Assembly: GCA_023145975.1 (NCBI GenBank)
Contig: JAGLCZ010000444.1
Location: 1-9,282 of the forward strand
DNA: 9,282 bases
Direction: 5' to 3'
Source of the DNA: Candidatus Hydrogenedentota bacterium
Lineage (GTDB): Bacteria; Hydrogenedentota; Hydrogenedentia; Hydrogenedentales; CAITNO01
The notes beneath the pieces were generated by a model. That model was not told the DNA's origin. It worked only from the letters and a program-made list of their open reading frames with translations, and did no database searches. This document shows positions 1-6,980 of this stretch, piece by piece (position 1 is the stretch's first letter; each line of letters starts with the position of its first letter). A program made the translations under genes and the position numbers.

Positions 1-684
1 CCTGCCGTGGTGGTATGTCCCGGCGGCGGCTATGGCGGACTGGCAATAGGTCACGAAGGCTATGATGTGGCACGCTGGCTGAACTGCAACGGAGTGAGCG
101 CCTTTGTCCTGGAATACCGCGTTGCCCCGAACCGGCATCCGGCACCCCTTGATGATGCCCAGGCAGCTATGCGTCTGATTCGTAAGCGTGCCGGAGAATG
201 GGGCATTGATCCTGAGAAACTGGGGATACTTGGATTTTCCGCCGGCGGGCATCTCGCCTCTACCGTATCCACCCGTTTTAATCCCACCCCTGCGGATAAG
301 GAGATTTCCACGCGCCCCGATTTTTCCATTCTCATCTATCCCGTGATCACCTTCCTGCCGCCCTTCGGGCATACGGGCAGCGGTAATAATCTGCTGGGTA
401 AAGATGCGGATCCCGCTCTTGTGAAATCGTTCAACAGCCAGGATCGTGTTACCGCTGCTACGCCCCCTGCCTTTCTGGTACACAGCACCGGCGACTCCGG
501 CGTCCCCTCTGAAAACAGCATCCTTTATTATCAGGCACTCATACGCGCAGGCGTGCCCGCAGAATTACATATCTACGAGCAAGGGGAACACGGCTACGGC
601 ATGGGAACGGATGATCCTGCCCTGTCCACCTGGACAGATCTGTGCATCCTGTGGCTTCATAAACGCGGGATTCTATCGGAATAA
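1..684 (+). CDS. Alpha/beta hydrolase, acetyl-esterase/xylan-esterase-like (5' partial)
   Basis: The reading frame is open from base 1, so the true start and any signal peptide lie upstream; the first in-window start codon (GTG at 7) sits inside the fold. Counting from that GTG, the protein shows the oxyanion-hole motif CPGGGYGG (residues 4-11), the nucleophile elbow GFSAGGH with Ser78, a likely acid Asp163 in HSTGDSGVP, and the catalytic His195 in EQGEHGYG. This is a complete Ser-Asp-His triad in the usual order. The glycine-rich motif and GxSAGGH elbow are typical of the esterase/lipase group that includes carbohydrate acetyl- and feruloyl-esterases, so it probably hydrolyses a small ester such as an acetylated sugar. 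The exact substrate cannot be read from sequence. It ends with TAA, 69 nt before the end of a convergent methyltransferase gene, and has no visible link to the hydrogenase genes. The family call is firm; the substrate is not. Confidence 0.85.
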   Translation, partial: PAVVVCPGGGYGGLAIGHEGYDVARWLNCNGVSAFVLEYRVAPNRHPAPLDDAQAAMRLIRKRAGEWGIDPEKLGILGFSAGGHLASTVSTRFNPTPADKEISTRPDFSILIYPVITFLPPFGHTGSGNNLLGKDADPALVKSFNSQDRVTAATPPAFLVHSTGDSGVPSENSILYYQALIRAGVPAELHIYEQGEHGYGMGTDDPALSTWTDLCILWLHKRGILSE

Positions 685-753
685 AACGCTGAAACGGATT
701 AGAATGTATTCCCCCACAGCACACCTGAAGTAACTTTACGGACAGTCGTTTAA

Positions 754-1617
754 TCACCCATTTCGTTTGCAAACAAAAATAATCTCTTTCGATGGCGCAC
801 CATACCTGAACACATCCTCCGGCGACAGAAACTCTTCCGGTGCCACTTCTACGCAACTATCAAAAATGCCAAGATGGGTATGGTAATCTTTTCCCGGCGC
901 CCAGTAGTGATCGTAAATATCAGGGTTAGGCTCGCCAAAGAATTGCGTCTCTTCGAATGTTGTATTGATGGGCACCATAATATACGCCACACCACCGGGT
1001 TTAAGTACCCGATACAATTCTGCTACAGCGGCACGGTCATCTTTTATGTGTTCGAGAACATGAAAACAGATAAGGGTATCTACACATCTGTCCGGCAACG
1101 ATAATTGCTGGATATCTGATTGAAATGGCGTCCCGTTACCCGCTTGCAACCGCTCGAAAAACAAATCGGTCACAATATAATGGTGACCGGTATTCTGACG
1201 CGCCAATATGGCCACATAAGTCTCCGGGGCGACATGGAGGGTAGTCCCCGCAGTCTCCAATAACCGTCGATCATATTGCTTCACATACAAAGAAAATGCA
1301 CGATGACGGTCATAGGAAAGGCATGCGGGACAAACCATTCGGGGCACCCAGAATATTCCACCGTCAATGGGAATAAAATCGTAGCCGCTCCATCCGCAAC
1401 AGGGACAAAACACACGCTTTGCGTTAAAATGACCGTTGCAGAAACTGACGAACAGGTTGTTGCAGGCATAGCGAAGATACGCCCAGGACGCCTGCCTGTC
1501 TTTACTGCGCAAGCGAGTGCTATACGTTTGGGCTATTGCAAAGACAATCTTCAATACTTTTAATATTTTCTTCAAAAGAAACATGTGTGTATATACAATA
1601 CTCATCAACGATAACAT
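754..1617 (-). CDS. Class I SAM-dependent methyltransferase with N-terminal zinc ribbon
   Basis: This 287-residue protein has a basic, hydrophobic N-terminus (about residues 1-30). A CPCC...CPAC cysteine set follows (C71/C73/C74 and C96/C99), which looks like a zinc ribbon. The methyltransferase domain starts with HVAPE (128-132) in place of the classical GxGxG SAM-binding loop. It continues with the strongly conserved block FHVLEHIKDD (about 185-194) and YRVLKPGG, which is characteristic of the Methyltransf_11 type. Acidic and aromatic stretches near the C-terminus (YDHYWAPGKDYH) may contribute to substrate binding. The chosen ATG has AGGA five bases upstream; in-frame Met5 and Met12 are alternatives. 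The gene stands alone on the minus strand, divergent from the radical SAM gene. Similar proteins often lie in polysaccharide or secondary-metabolite loci, but the substrate here is unknown. Confidence 0.8.
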   Translation of the reverse strand: MLSLMSIVYTHMFLLKKILKVLKIVFAIAQTYSTRLRSKDRQASWAYLRYACNNLFVSFCNGHFNAKRVFCPCCGWSGYDFIPIDGGIFWVPRMVCPACLSYDRHRAFSLYVKQYDRRLLETAGTTLHVAPETYVAILARQNTGHHYIVTDLFFERLQAGNGTPFQSDIQQLSLPDRCVDTLICFHVLEHIKDDRAAVAELYRVLKPGGVAYIMVPINTTFEETQFFGEPNPDIYDHYWAPGKDYHTHLGIFDSCVEVAPEEFLSPEDVFRYGAPSKEIIFVCKRNG

Positions 1618-1709
1618 CGTTGTCCTGATAAAAATAACCGTAATCTATGACACATACTACAGCCGACACATCATACAGGATTCAGAGGATATTTATCCAA
1701 ATAGCACCT

Positions 1710-1732
1710 GCGGGGCGTGTTATCCGCCCCGC
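1710..1732. repeat. Perfect GC-rich inverted repeat (8-bp stem, 7-nt loop)
   Basis: GCGGGGCG (1710-1717) is exactly complementary to CGCCCCGC (1725-1732), with the loop TGTTATC between them. It lies in the otherwise AT-rich spacer between the divergent methyltransferase (1617) and radical SAM (1889) genes, about 93 bp from the former and 156 bp from the latter. No T-tract follows on either strand, so it is not a standard intrinsic terminator. It could be a protein-binding site, a REP-like element or an RNA structure. Only one copy is present in the window. Confidence 0.55.
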
Positions 1733-1847
1733 TGCCTGTAGATCAATTTCTTTGCATGGGGAGAGGTGTCTTTGTCATAATACCGCCATTCACTTCTTTT
1801 TTGGGCTTTGTCTCTTTTCACGAAACATTCGCCTAACGTCCTCAATG

Positions 1848-1882
1848 TATAATTTCAGAAAAACTAAATCCGTAGTCTGGAG
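1848..1882 (+). promoter_or_regulatory. Putative -10 box and RBS for the radical SAM gene
   Basis: A consensus TATAAT lies at 1848-1853, preceded by TG. No good -35 hexamer sits 16-18 bp upstream. Transcription would start near 1860 and give a leader of about 30 nt. TGGAG (1878-1882), six bases before the ATG at 1889, is a good ribosome binding site and supports that start. The rest of the spacer 1618-1888 holds the GC hairpin and no convincing gene. Confidence 0.4.
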
Positions 1883-1888
1883 TATTTC

Positions 1889-2677
1889 ATGGCATTTTCC
1901 GAAAGAAATATCGCAGTATTGATGCTGCACGGCGGCTGTAATATGCGGTGCCTGTTTTGTGTAACCGACAACCGTCTGGAATCCATGACGCTGGAACAAT
2001 ACACGCACACCCTCGATAAGTTACAACGGGAAGGCTTCGATAATGTTGTTCTGGGCGGAGGCGAACCTTTCTGCTGGCCCCACGATGTCGCTGTGGCAGC
2101 ACGACTCGCCAAAGAACGGGGATTCTGTGTGCAAGTAGGCACGAACGGTATCACCATGCCCGACGACGCTGCCTATCCACACTGGGTAGACCGGTATGTG
2201 CTGCCTATGGATGCGGCAGATCCCGCCGTCCATAATTGGATGCGACCCCTGCCCACAAAAACGTATGGACATCATGAATTGATGCACCGCCGTCTGGAAC
2301 AAATGCGGCGGTATCATCGTTCCGTAACGGTATCCACGGTTGTTTCCCGTGCTAACTTAAACGACATGATCCCTATTGGTGATTATCTCGCTGATTATAT
2401 CGCTTCCGGCGGCACACTCCACGCATGGCATCTGTACCACTTTATCCCGGAAGGACGGGGCGGCAAAAAAAACGCAGAACAACTCAGCATTTCGGATGCA
2501 GAGTTTAATGATGCCGTTGCACAAGCACGTGCGCAGCACTATCCCTTTACGCTGTTCAAACGCCCCAATATGCAACACTCGGCAACGGTTGATTTCTTCT
2601 GGTATGAAAAGGGGGAACTCTGCATTGGAAGCGAACGGTGGAGCAACGAAGAAGTCGTATCCTCCCTCCCCCGCTAA
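1889..2677 (+). CDS. Radical SAM domain protein, unknown substrate
   Basis: This 262-residue enzyme opens almost directly with the radical SAM cluster motif CNMRCLFC (C17, C21, C24), which binds the [4Fe-4S] cluster that cleaves S-adenosylmethionine. GGGEP (56-60) is the usual SAM amino-group-binding loop. Further along, WHLYHFIPEGRGG and a closing ELCIGS strand occupy the places where MoaA- and viperin-like enzymes have their C-terminal barrel strands. There is no SPASM or other auxiliary cysteine cluster: after C24 only isolated cysteines remain. The protein is close to a bare partial TIM barrel. The ATG has TGGAG six bases upstream. No precursor-peptide gene is evident beside it, so a RiPP role is unsupported. 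It converges with a 13-nt gap on a methyltransferase gene. The superfamily is certain; the reaction is unknown, and a MoaA- or viperin-like fold is only an impression. Confidence 0.88.
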   Translation: MAFSERNIAVLMLHGGCNMRCLFCVTDNRLESMTLEQYTHTLDKLQREGFDNVVLGGGEPFCWPHDVAVAARLAKERGFCVQVGTNGITMPDDAAYPHWVDRYVLPMDAADPAVHNWMRPLPTKTYGHHELMHRRLEQMRRYHRSVTVSTVVSRANLNDMIPIGDYLADYIASGGTLHAWHLYHFIPEGRGGKKNAEQLSISDAEFNDAVAQARAQHYPFTLFKRPNMQHSATVDFFWYEKGELCIGSERWSNEEVVSSLPR

Positions 2678-2690
2678 GGAAACAAAGCCC

Positions 2691-3500
2691 TCACTGCTTC
2701 GGACGCCGCACATGCCACACCATCTCTGCATGATGCGGTGCAAGTGCTTCCCCTTCGAAGTCGCCCAGTAACGCAATGATCTCAAAACCGGCACGGCACA
2801 GCAGATGCTCCATTTCCCTGGGGGTGAACCACGCACGGGTCATGGTAAGTTCCTCTTCCTGCAGCAGATTCCCCTGCTCGTCTTTCTCCTCCATCCAATG
2901 ACGTTCATGGATACATTGCTCAAAATCATCACGCCACGCCGTATACAGATGATCAATCACAACTTCCTCACCGGGTACAGGAACGCTCTCAAGCAAACGG
3001 ATACTATCCTCCTGATAAGAAGTCGGAAATGCAAGCAGCCCTTCCGTTTTCGCCATCCATACATTGAAAAACATTTCGCCGCCGGGTTCCAGATGACGAA
3101 AGATACAAACCAGGCACGCACTCTGATCAGCAGGGGTCAAACAATGCATAAAAGTTCGATAGGTCATCAATACCAAAGGAAATGTATTTCCCAGGGAGAA
3201 ATCCCGCATATCCCCTTCTACAAGAGTTATTTTCCCCGGCACGACACCCACTTGTGTAGACTTTTCACGACATACTGCAAGCATCTCCGCTGAATTATCC
3301 AGTCCCGTTACCGCAATTCCCGACATGGCTAAAGGGATTGTTATACGCCCGGTACCACACCCGATCTCCAGTACAGCGACCTGCCGCTTAACTGCCTGTC
3401 CAAGATAAAATTCCGCCTCGCCGGGCAACCCTTTATGTATCAAATCATAGTACGCTGCCCAGGCATCAAAGTCCGCTATACCGTCTAATCCAGTCTTCAT
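2691..3500 (-). CDS. Class I SAM-dependent methyltransferase (Methyltransf_25-like)
   Basis: This 269-residue protein has a textbook Rossmann SAM site: motif I VLEIGCGTGR (43-52), the acidic residue after strand 2 in GLDNS (Asp68), and VEGDMRDF (94-101) for adenine contact. MTYRTFMHCL and LEPGGEMFFNVW follow as the later motifs. The C-terminal half (HERHWMEEKDEQG and TRAWFTPREMEHLL) resembles the long-insert small-molecule methyltransferases in which the segment before the last strand caps the substrate. The start is supported by AAAGGA about nine bases upstream of the ATG. Its 3' end nearly touches the convergent radical SAM gene, and its 5' end faces hydG across a 278-nt divergent spacer. 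The substrate is unknown, and nothing ties it directly to hydrogenase maturation. Confidence 0.85.
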   Translation of the reverse strand: MKTGLDGIADFDAWAAYYDLIHKGLPGEAEFYLGQAVKRQVAVLEIGCGTGRITIPLAMSGIAVTGLDNSAEMLAVCREKSTQVGVVPGKITLVEGDMRDFSLGNTFPLVLMTYRTFMHCLTPADQSACLVCIFRHLEPGGEMFFNVWMAKTEGLLAFPTSYQEDSIRLLESVPVPGEEVVIDHLYTAWRDDFEQCIHERHWMEEKDEQGNLLQEEELTMTRAWFTPREMEHLLCRAGFEIIALLGDFEGEALAPHHAEMVWHVRRPKQ

Positions 3501-3647
3501 AAATATAATTCCTTTCGATTACAATAGCACACTCATCCCCACCAGATAAATTGCAATACTATGAACGCTAAATCATGTCTGTCCAACAACTATTTTCCAG
3601 GATAAATGTTTCTTTGCGAGAAGACTACCCGATTTCCTTTCATTATT

Positions 3648-3658
3648 GTTAAAATAAC
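3648..3658. repeat. Short GTTA/TAAC inverted repeat upstream of the hydG promoter
   Basis: GTTA-AAA-TAAC is a small palindrome about 13 bp upstream of the putative -35 box. It shares its half-site core with the longer palindrome at 3740-3757, on the other side of the promoter. It is short enough to be chance. Confidence 0.25.
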
Positions 3659-3670
3659 GGGCATATTCTG

Positions 3671-3697
3671 TTGCTGTTTTCTGTTGGTACTTATAAT
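3671..3697 (+). promoter_or_regulatory. Putative sigma-70-type promoter of the hyd operon
   Basis: TTGCTG (3671-3676) and a perfect TATAAT (3692-3697) are separated by 15 bp, which is slightly short. The start would fall near 3704, giving a leader of about 75 nt. A second -10-like TATACT lies at 3700-3705. The position in front of the first gene of the operon supports the call. No clear promoter was found for the divergent methyltransferase within 3501-3600. Confidence 0.45.
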
Positions 3698-3708
3698 CGT
3701 ATACTGAT

Positions 3709-3723
3709 GGGTAGGTTCTACCC
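3709..3723 (+). promoter_or_regulatory. GGGTAG/CTACCC hairpin at the 5' end of the hyd leader
   Basis: GGGTAG (3709-3714), loop GTT and CTACCC (3718-3723) form a perfect 6-bp hairpin followed by TTTT (3724-3727). It falls within the first 20 nt of the predicted transcript. It could protect the 5' end of the mRNA, act as a weak attenuator, or be a DNA operator. The short T-run argues against a strong terminator. Confidence 0.4.
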
Positions 3724-3739
3724 TTTTCGAAATTTTAAA

Positions 3740-3757
3740 TCGTTACTAAAGTAACAA
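3740..3757. promoter_or_regulatory. Rex-like 18-bp palindrome before hydG
   Basis: TCGTTAC-TAAA-GTAACAA is an imperfect 7-4-7 palindrome with a perfect 5-bp core (GTTAC/GTAAC). The established operator of the NADH-sensing repressor Rex in many anaerobes is TTGTTAA-N4-TTAACAA; 11 of 14 specified positions agree, and the two inner mismatches are symmetric. It lies downstream of the predicted start and ends 8 bp before the AAGGAG ribosome binding site (3766-3771), where a bound repressor could block transcription. It could instead be a small RNA hairpin or chance. Confidence 0.35.
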
Positions 3758-3778
3758 AAGCGTACAAGGAGTCACACA

Positions 3779-5170
3779 ATGGCTGAAACCACCCCCAACA
3801 TCATAATTGATGAGTCAAAAATAATGAGTACGTTGGAGGCAATCTCCGAAGATGCTGTTCGTGTACGGGAAGTATTGGCAAAAGCATCTGAAATGAAGGG
3901 GCTGGATGCCGTAGAGGCAACGGCGCTGATGTCTATTGAATCCCCTGAATTACTGGAAGAGCTTTTCCAGACCGCACGCCGGGTCAAAGATGAGATATAC
4001 GGCAAACGCCTGGTACTGTTTGCACCGCTTTATGTTTCTAATCTTTGTGCCAACGACTGCACCTATTGCGCTTTCCGCAAAGGCAACCCTGCTGTGCATC
4101 GTCGCGCCCTGAATCAGGAAGAAGTAGCCCAGGAAACCCAATTATTGATAGACCAGGGACATAAGCGGGTATTGCTGGTTGCAGGCGAAGCGTACCCGAA
4201 AGCAGGGTTAAAGTACATCTTCGATTGTATCGAGACTGTATATGATGTTAAATCTGAGTGGGGTGAAATACGCCGCGTCAATGTAAATATTGCTCCGCTG
4301 GAAGTTGATGAATTCCGGGCACTGAAAGCATGTAAAATCGGGACCTATCAAGTATTTCAGGAAACGTATCACAAAGAAACTTATTCCAACGTACACCTTT
4401 CGGGAAAGAAAAGAGATTTTGACTGGCGTATTAATGCCATTAACCGCGCCATGGAAGCGGGCATAGACGACGTCGGTATTGGTGTGCTCTTCGGTTTATA
4501 TGACTGGCGTTTTGAAACCCTGGCATTGCTGCAGCATATTACGCAACTTGAACAACATTTCGGAGTCGGCTGCCACACCATCAGCGTGCCGCGAATTGAA
4601 CCTGCAGTAGGCGCAGAGATTTCCGAGCATCCGCCCATGCCGATGAACGATGTAGATTTCCGTAAACTGGTCGCAATTCTACGCCTTACCGTTCCCTATA
4701 CAGGTCTTATTATGTCCACACGGGAAGATCCGGAAATGCGTCGCGAAACCCTTTCGCTGGGGGTATCCCAAATTTCTGCAGGCAGCCGTACCAACCCCGG
4801 CGGCTACGGTGAAGAAGACTACGAAATGAGCCAGTTCTCGCTGGGCGATCACCGCTCTGTTGATGAGGTCGTGCGTGATATCACCTCTATGGGCTATATT
4901 CCCTCTTTCTGTACCGGATGTTACCGCATGGGTCGTACGGGACAGGATTTCATGGAACTGGCGAAACCCGGTTTGATCAAGCACTATTGTGAAGTCAATG
5001 CCATGAGTACTTTTGTGGAATTCCTCGAGCACTATGCCTCGCCGGAAACCAAGACGGCTGGCGATACACTTGTAAACGAAATTCTCACTGAAATGACCCC
5101 GGAACGCCGCAGCCGCACCGAATCACTGGTGACAAAAGTACGCGACGGGGAACACGATGTTTATGTATAA
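3779..5170 (+). CDS. hydG: [FeFe] hydrogenase H-cluster radical SAM maturase HydG
   Basis: HydG is the tyrosine lyase that cleaves tyrosine to p-cresol and dehydroglycine, and converts the latter to the CO and CN ligands of an Fe-cysteine synthon for the H-cluster. Both clusters can be read here. CANDCTYC (C90, C94, C97) binds the SAM-cleaving [4Fe-4S] cluster in the N-terminal barrel. C378-X2-C381-X22-C404 in the C-terminal domain matches exactly the CX2CX22C motif that carries the auxiliary cluster and dangler iron, and separates HydG from the related thiamine enzyme ThiH. QETYHKETYSNVHLSG is also typical. The length of 463 residues is normal. AAGGAG lies seven bases before the ATG. It is the first gene of the operon; a GGGCA/TGCCC mini-hairpin and 57 nt separate it from the next gene. 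Identification is essentially certain. Confidence 0.97.
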   Translation: MAETTPNIIIDESKIMSTLEAISEDAVRVREVLAKASEMKGLDAVEATALMSIESPELLEELFQTARRVKDEIYGKRLVLFAPLYVSNLCANDCTYCAFRKGNPAVHRRALNQEEVAQETQLLIDQGHKRVLLVAGEAYPKAGLKYIFDCIETVYDVKSEWGEIRRVNVNIAPLEVDEFRALKACKIGTYQVFQETYHKETYSNVHLSGKKRDFDWRINAINRAMEAGIDDVGIGVLFGLYDWRFETLALLQHITQLEQHFGVGCHTISVPRIEPAVGAEISEHPPMPMNDVDFRKLVAILRLTVPYTGLIMSTREDPEMRRETLSLGVSQISAGSRTNPGGYGEEDYEMSQFSLGDHRSVDEVVRDITSMGYIPSFCTGCYRMGRTGQDFMELAKPGLIKHYCEVNAMSTFVEFLEHYASPETKTAGDTLVNEILTEMTPERRSRTESLVTKVRDGEHDVYV

Positions 5171-5172
5171 TC

Positions 5173-5187
5173 GGGCAGAAAATGCCC
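5173..5187 (+). repeat. Small intercistronic inverted repeat after hydG
   Basis: GGGCA (5173-5177) and TGCCC (5183-5187) flank a GAAAA loop, two bases after the hydG stop. It is too weak and lacks the T-tract needed for a terminator. At most it could be a minor mRNA-processing or stability element between hydG and the TM1266-family gene. Confidence 0.3.
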
Positions 5188-5227
5188 ATATGTAGTAACG
5201 AATCTCAATAACTTTGGAAGGGAAATC

Positions 5228-5491
5228 ATGCAAAGCAGACATCAGATTTTAGGAGTACATCTCCAGAACCGCGGCGAAAATGCAATACGTGTGCAGCAGC
5301 TGTTAACAGAATATGGCTGCTATATCAAAACACGGCTTGGACTACACGAAGTGGACGAAAACTTTTGTTCCACAGGCGGAGTACTGTTACTGGAAATGTT
5401 TGGTGATCTGGCAAAATGTGAAGCATTGCGTGACAAGCTTAATACTATTGATGGTGTTGAAGTCCAGGAAATGCTCTTTGATCACGATTGA
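5228..5491 (+). CDS. TM1266-family iron-only hydrogenase system regulator (ACT-like)
   Basis: This 87-residue soluble protein has the beta-alpha-beta-beta-alpha-beta layout of a small ACT-like domain. It begins with HQILGVHLQNRGENA, continues with an amphipathic helix ending in YGCYIKTRLGLHEV, then a GGVLLLEMFGD strand, and closes with the INTIDGVEVQE-type segment (NTIDGVEVQEM). This matches the family first named from Thermotoga maritima TM1266, short proteins that recur next to hydE, hydF and hydG and are annotated as putative iron-only hydrogenase system regulators. Their biochemical role is not established. GGAAGGGA lies just upstream of the ATG. Its stop codon overlaps the GAGGA that would serve the next ORF, suggesting translational coupling. 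It has no DNA-binding domain of its own, so any regulation would be through ligand binding or a partner. Confidence 0.88.
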   Translation: MQSRHQILGVHLQNRGENAIRVQQLLTEYGCYIKTRLGLHEVDENFCSTGGVLLLEMFGDLAKCEALRDKLNTIDGVEVQEMLFDHD

Positions 5492-5502
5492 GGATTTATA
5501 AC

Positions 5503-5532
5503 ATGCAAACCGACTGTGGATATGACCGATAA
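5503..5532 (+). other. Possible 9-codon leader ORF overlapping the aspA start
   Basis: An ATG at 5503 stands eight bases after AGGA (5491-5494), the best ribosome binding site in this junction, but its frame (MQTDCGYDR) closes at TAA 5530-5532. The aspartase frame is displaced by one base and starts at GTG 5516 or ATG 5522, neither with a well-spaced binding site. Either this is a real overlapping leader ORF that feeds ribosomes to aspA by reinitiation, or a one-base insertion separates the true start from the gene. Confidence 0.35.
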
Positions 5533-6946
5533 AAGCACTCGTACATCCATTGAGAATTGTCGCATTGAAGAAGACAGTCTCGGTGAACTTGCTGTGCCGC
5601 GTGAAGCACTTTATGGTATTCACGCGTTGCGCAGCAGGAACAATTTCCCTCTGTCAGGCCGCCCCGTCCATGGCGCGTTAATACACGCCTATGGCGATGT
5701 AAAGCTGGCATGTGCCGCTACAAACCATGGATTGGGTTCGTGGTCTGAGCACCCGGCACGTGCCGAAGCTATTTTCCAGGCGTGCCGTGAACTGGGAGCG
5801 GGGTTGCTGGATGAGCATATTATTGTAGACGCACTTCAGGGAGGTGCGGGGACCAGCACGAATATGAATGTGAATGAGGTAATCGCCAATCGTGCACTCA
5901 CAGTGCTTGGCGAATTACCGGGACATTACGACATCCTTTCTCCGTTGGACGATATCAATCTGCACCAATCCACCAATGACACCTACCCGACAGCGTTAAA
6001 ACTGGCGGCGATACGCCTGCTGCGTAAACTCGAAGAACAATTGGTAGGACTGCAGGAGGCGTTTCAGGAAAAGGAACAGGCCTTTGCCCATGTGGTCAAG
6101 GTTGGACGTACCGAATTACAGGATGCCGTCTTAACTACTCTCGGGCGTACCATGAGCGCTTTCGCTGAAGCATTTGCCCGGGATCGCTGGCGCGTATACA
6201 AGTGTGAAGAACGGTTGCGCGTTATCAACCTCGGCGGTACTGCGATAGGTACTGGACTGGGAGCACCCAGACGCTATATTTTTCGGGTGTCCGATGCGCT
6301 TCGTGAAAATACGGGAATTGGGTTTGCACGTGCTGAAAATATGGTGGATGCCACACAGAATACCGATGTATTTGTGGAAGTATCCGGCATCCTGAAAGCA
6401 TGTGCCGTTTCCTTACTCAAAATCAGCAGCGATTTACGACTTATGGATTCGGGTCCGGATGCCGGGTTTGGTGAGATTATTCTGCCCAAAATGCAGGCGG
6501 GCTCTTCCATTATGCCGGGAAAAGTAAATCCTGTCATACCGGAATCAGTCAGTCAGGCAGCCATGGCGGTTATGGGCAATGATCAGGTTATTGCCCAGGC
6601 ATGTTCACAAGGTAATCTGGAACTGAACGCCTTCATGCCCCTGATTGCGGATTGTCTCTTATGCAATTGTGAGTTGCTGGTAAATGCCTGTGCGATGTTA
6701 CGCGAAAAATGTGTATCCGGTGTTGAAGCAGATGAAAAACGATGTCTGCACCATGTAACCGGTGCAACGGCTTCTGCGACAGCGCTCGTTGCAAGCTTCG
6801 GTTATAAACGCGCCTCAGAAATTGCGGCACATGCCAAAGCAGCAGACCAATCGGTACACGACTATATTATCGAGCAGGGAATACTTAGCGAAGAAGCCTA
6901 TACTGCACTGGTATCGCCTGAGGCCGTGTGCAGACTTGGGTTTTAA
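5516..6946 (+). CDS. aspA: Aspartate ammonia-lyase (aspartase/fumarase superfamily)
   Basis: The enzyme would reversibly deaminate L-aspartate to fumarate and ammonia. All superfamily signatures are present: GGAGTSTNMNVNEV (109-122) and LHQSTND (149-155) for substrate carboxylate binding, GRTELQDA (197-204), and the GSSIMPGKVNP signature (329-339) whose serine pair S330-S331 includes the catalytic base. RIEEDSLGE near the N-terminus and the 476-residue length fit aspartase better than fumarase, though fumarase activity is not excluded by motifs alone. GTG 5516 is the longest start and ATG 5522 the alternative; homology begins at about residue 16. Neither start has a well-placed binding site. 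The gene lies between the TM1266-family gene and hydF, a placement also known for aspartase genes in other hyd operons. This suggests it supplies ammonia for the amine bridge of the H-cluster, which is inference rather than shown. Confidence 0.93.
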   Translation: MDMTDKSTRTSIENCRIEEDSLGELAVPREALYGIHALRSRNNFPLSGRPVHGALIHAYGDVKLACAATNHGLGSWSEHPARAEAIFQACRELGAGLLDEHIIVDALQGGAGTSTNMNVNEVIANRALTVLGELPGHYDILSPLDDINLHQSTNDTYPTALKLAAIRLLRKLEEQLVGLQEAFQEKEQAFAHVVKVGRTELQDAVLTTLGRTMSAFAEAFARDRWRVYKCEERLRVINLGGTAIGTGLGAPRRYIFRVSDALRENTGIGFARAENMVDATQNTDVFVEVSGILKACAVSLLKISSDLRLMDSGPDAGFGEIILPKMQAGSSIMPGKVNPVIPESVSQAAMAVMGNDQVIAQACSQGNLELNAFMPLIADCLLCNCELLVNACAMLREKCVSGVEADEKRCLHHVTGATASATALVASFGYKRASEIAAHAKAADQSVHDYIIEQGILSEEAYTALVSPEAVCRLGF

Positions 6947-6980
6947 TAACAAAATTAATTAACCAATAAGGATGGCAGCA

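Noticed and set aside
685..753. Terminator between the convergent hydrolase and methyltransferase genes
   Set aside because: No stem followed by a T-tract could be found on either strand in this 69-nt gap.
1647..1922. 91-codon plus-strand ORF in the spacer before the radical SAM gene, considered as a possible peptide substrate
   Set aside because: It overlaps the start of the radical SAM gene out of frame, has no good ribosome binding site, and its composition does not look like a precursor peptide or any known protein.
2357..2836. 159-codon minus-strand ORF across the convergent junction
   Set aside because: It lies antisense to the radical SAM gene and overlaps the methyltransferase gene in another frame; both of those have clear family motifs.
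3779..5170. Alternative identity of HydG as thiamine enzyme ThiH
   Set aside because: ThiH lacks the C-terminal CX2CX22C motif, which is present here, and the gene sits with hydF and hydE.
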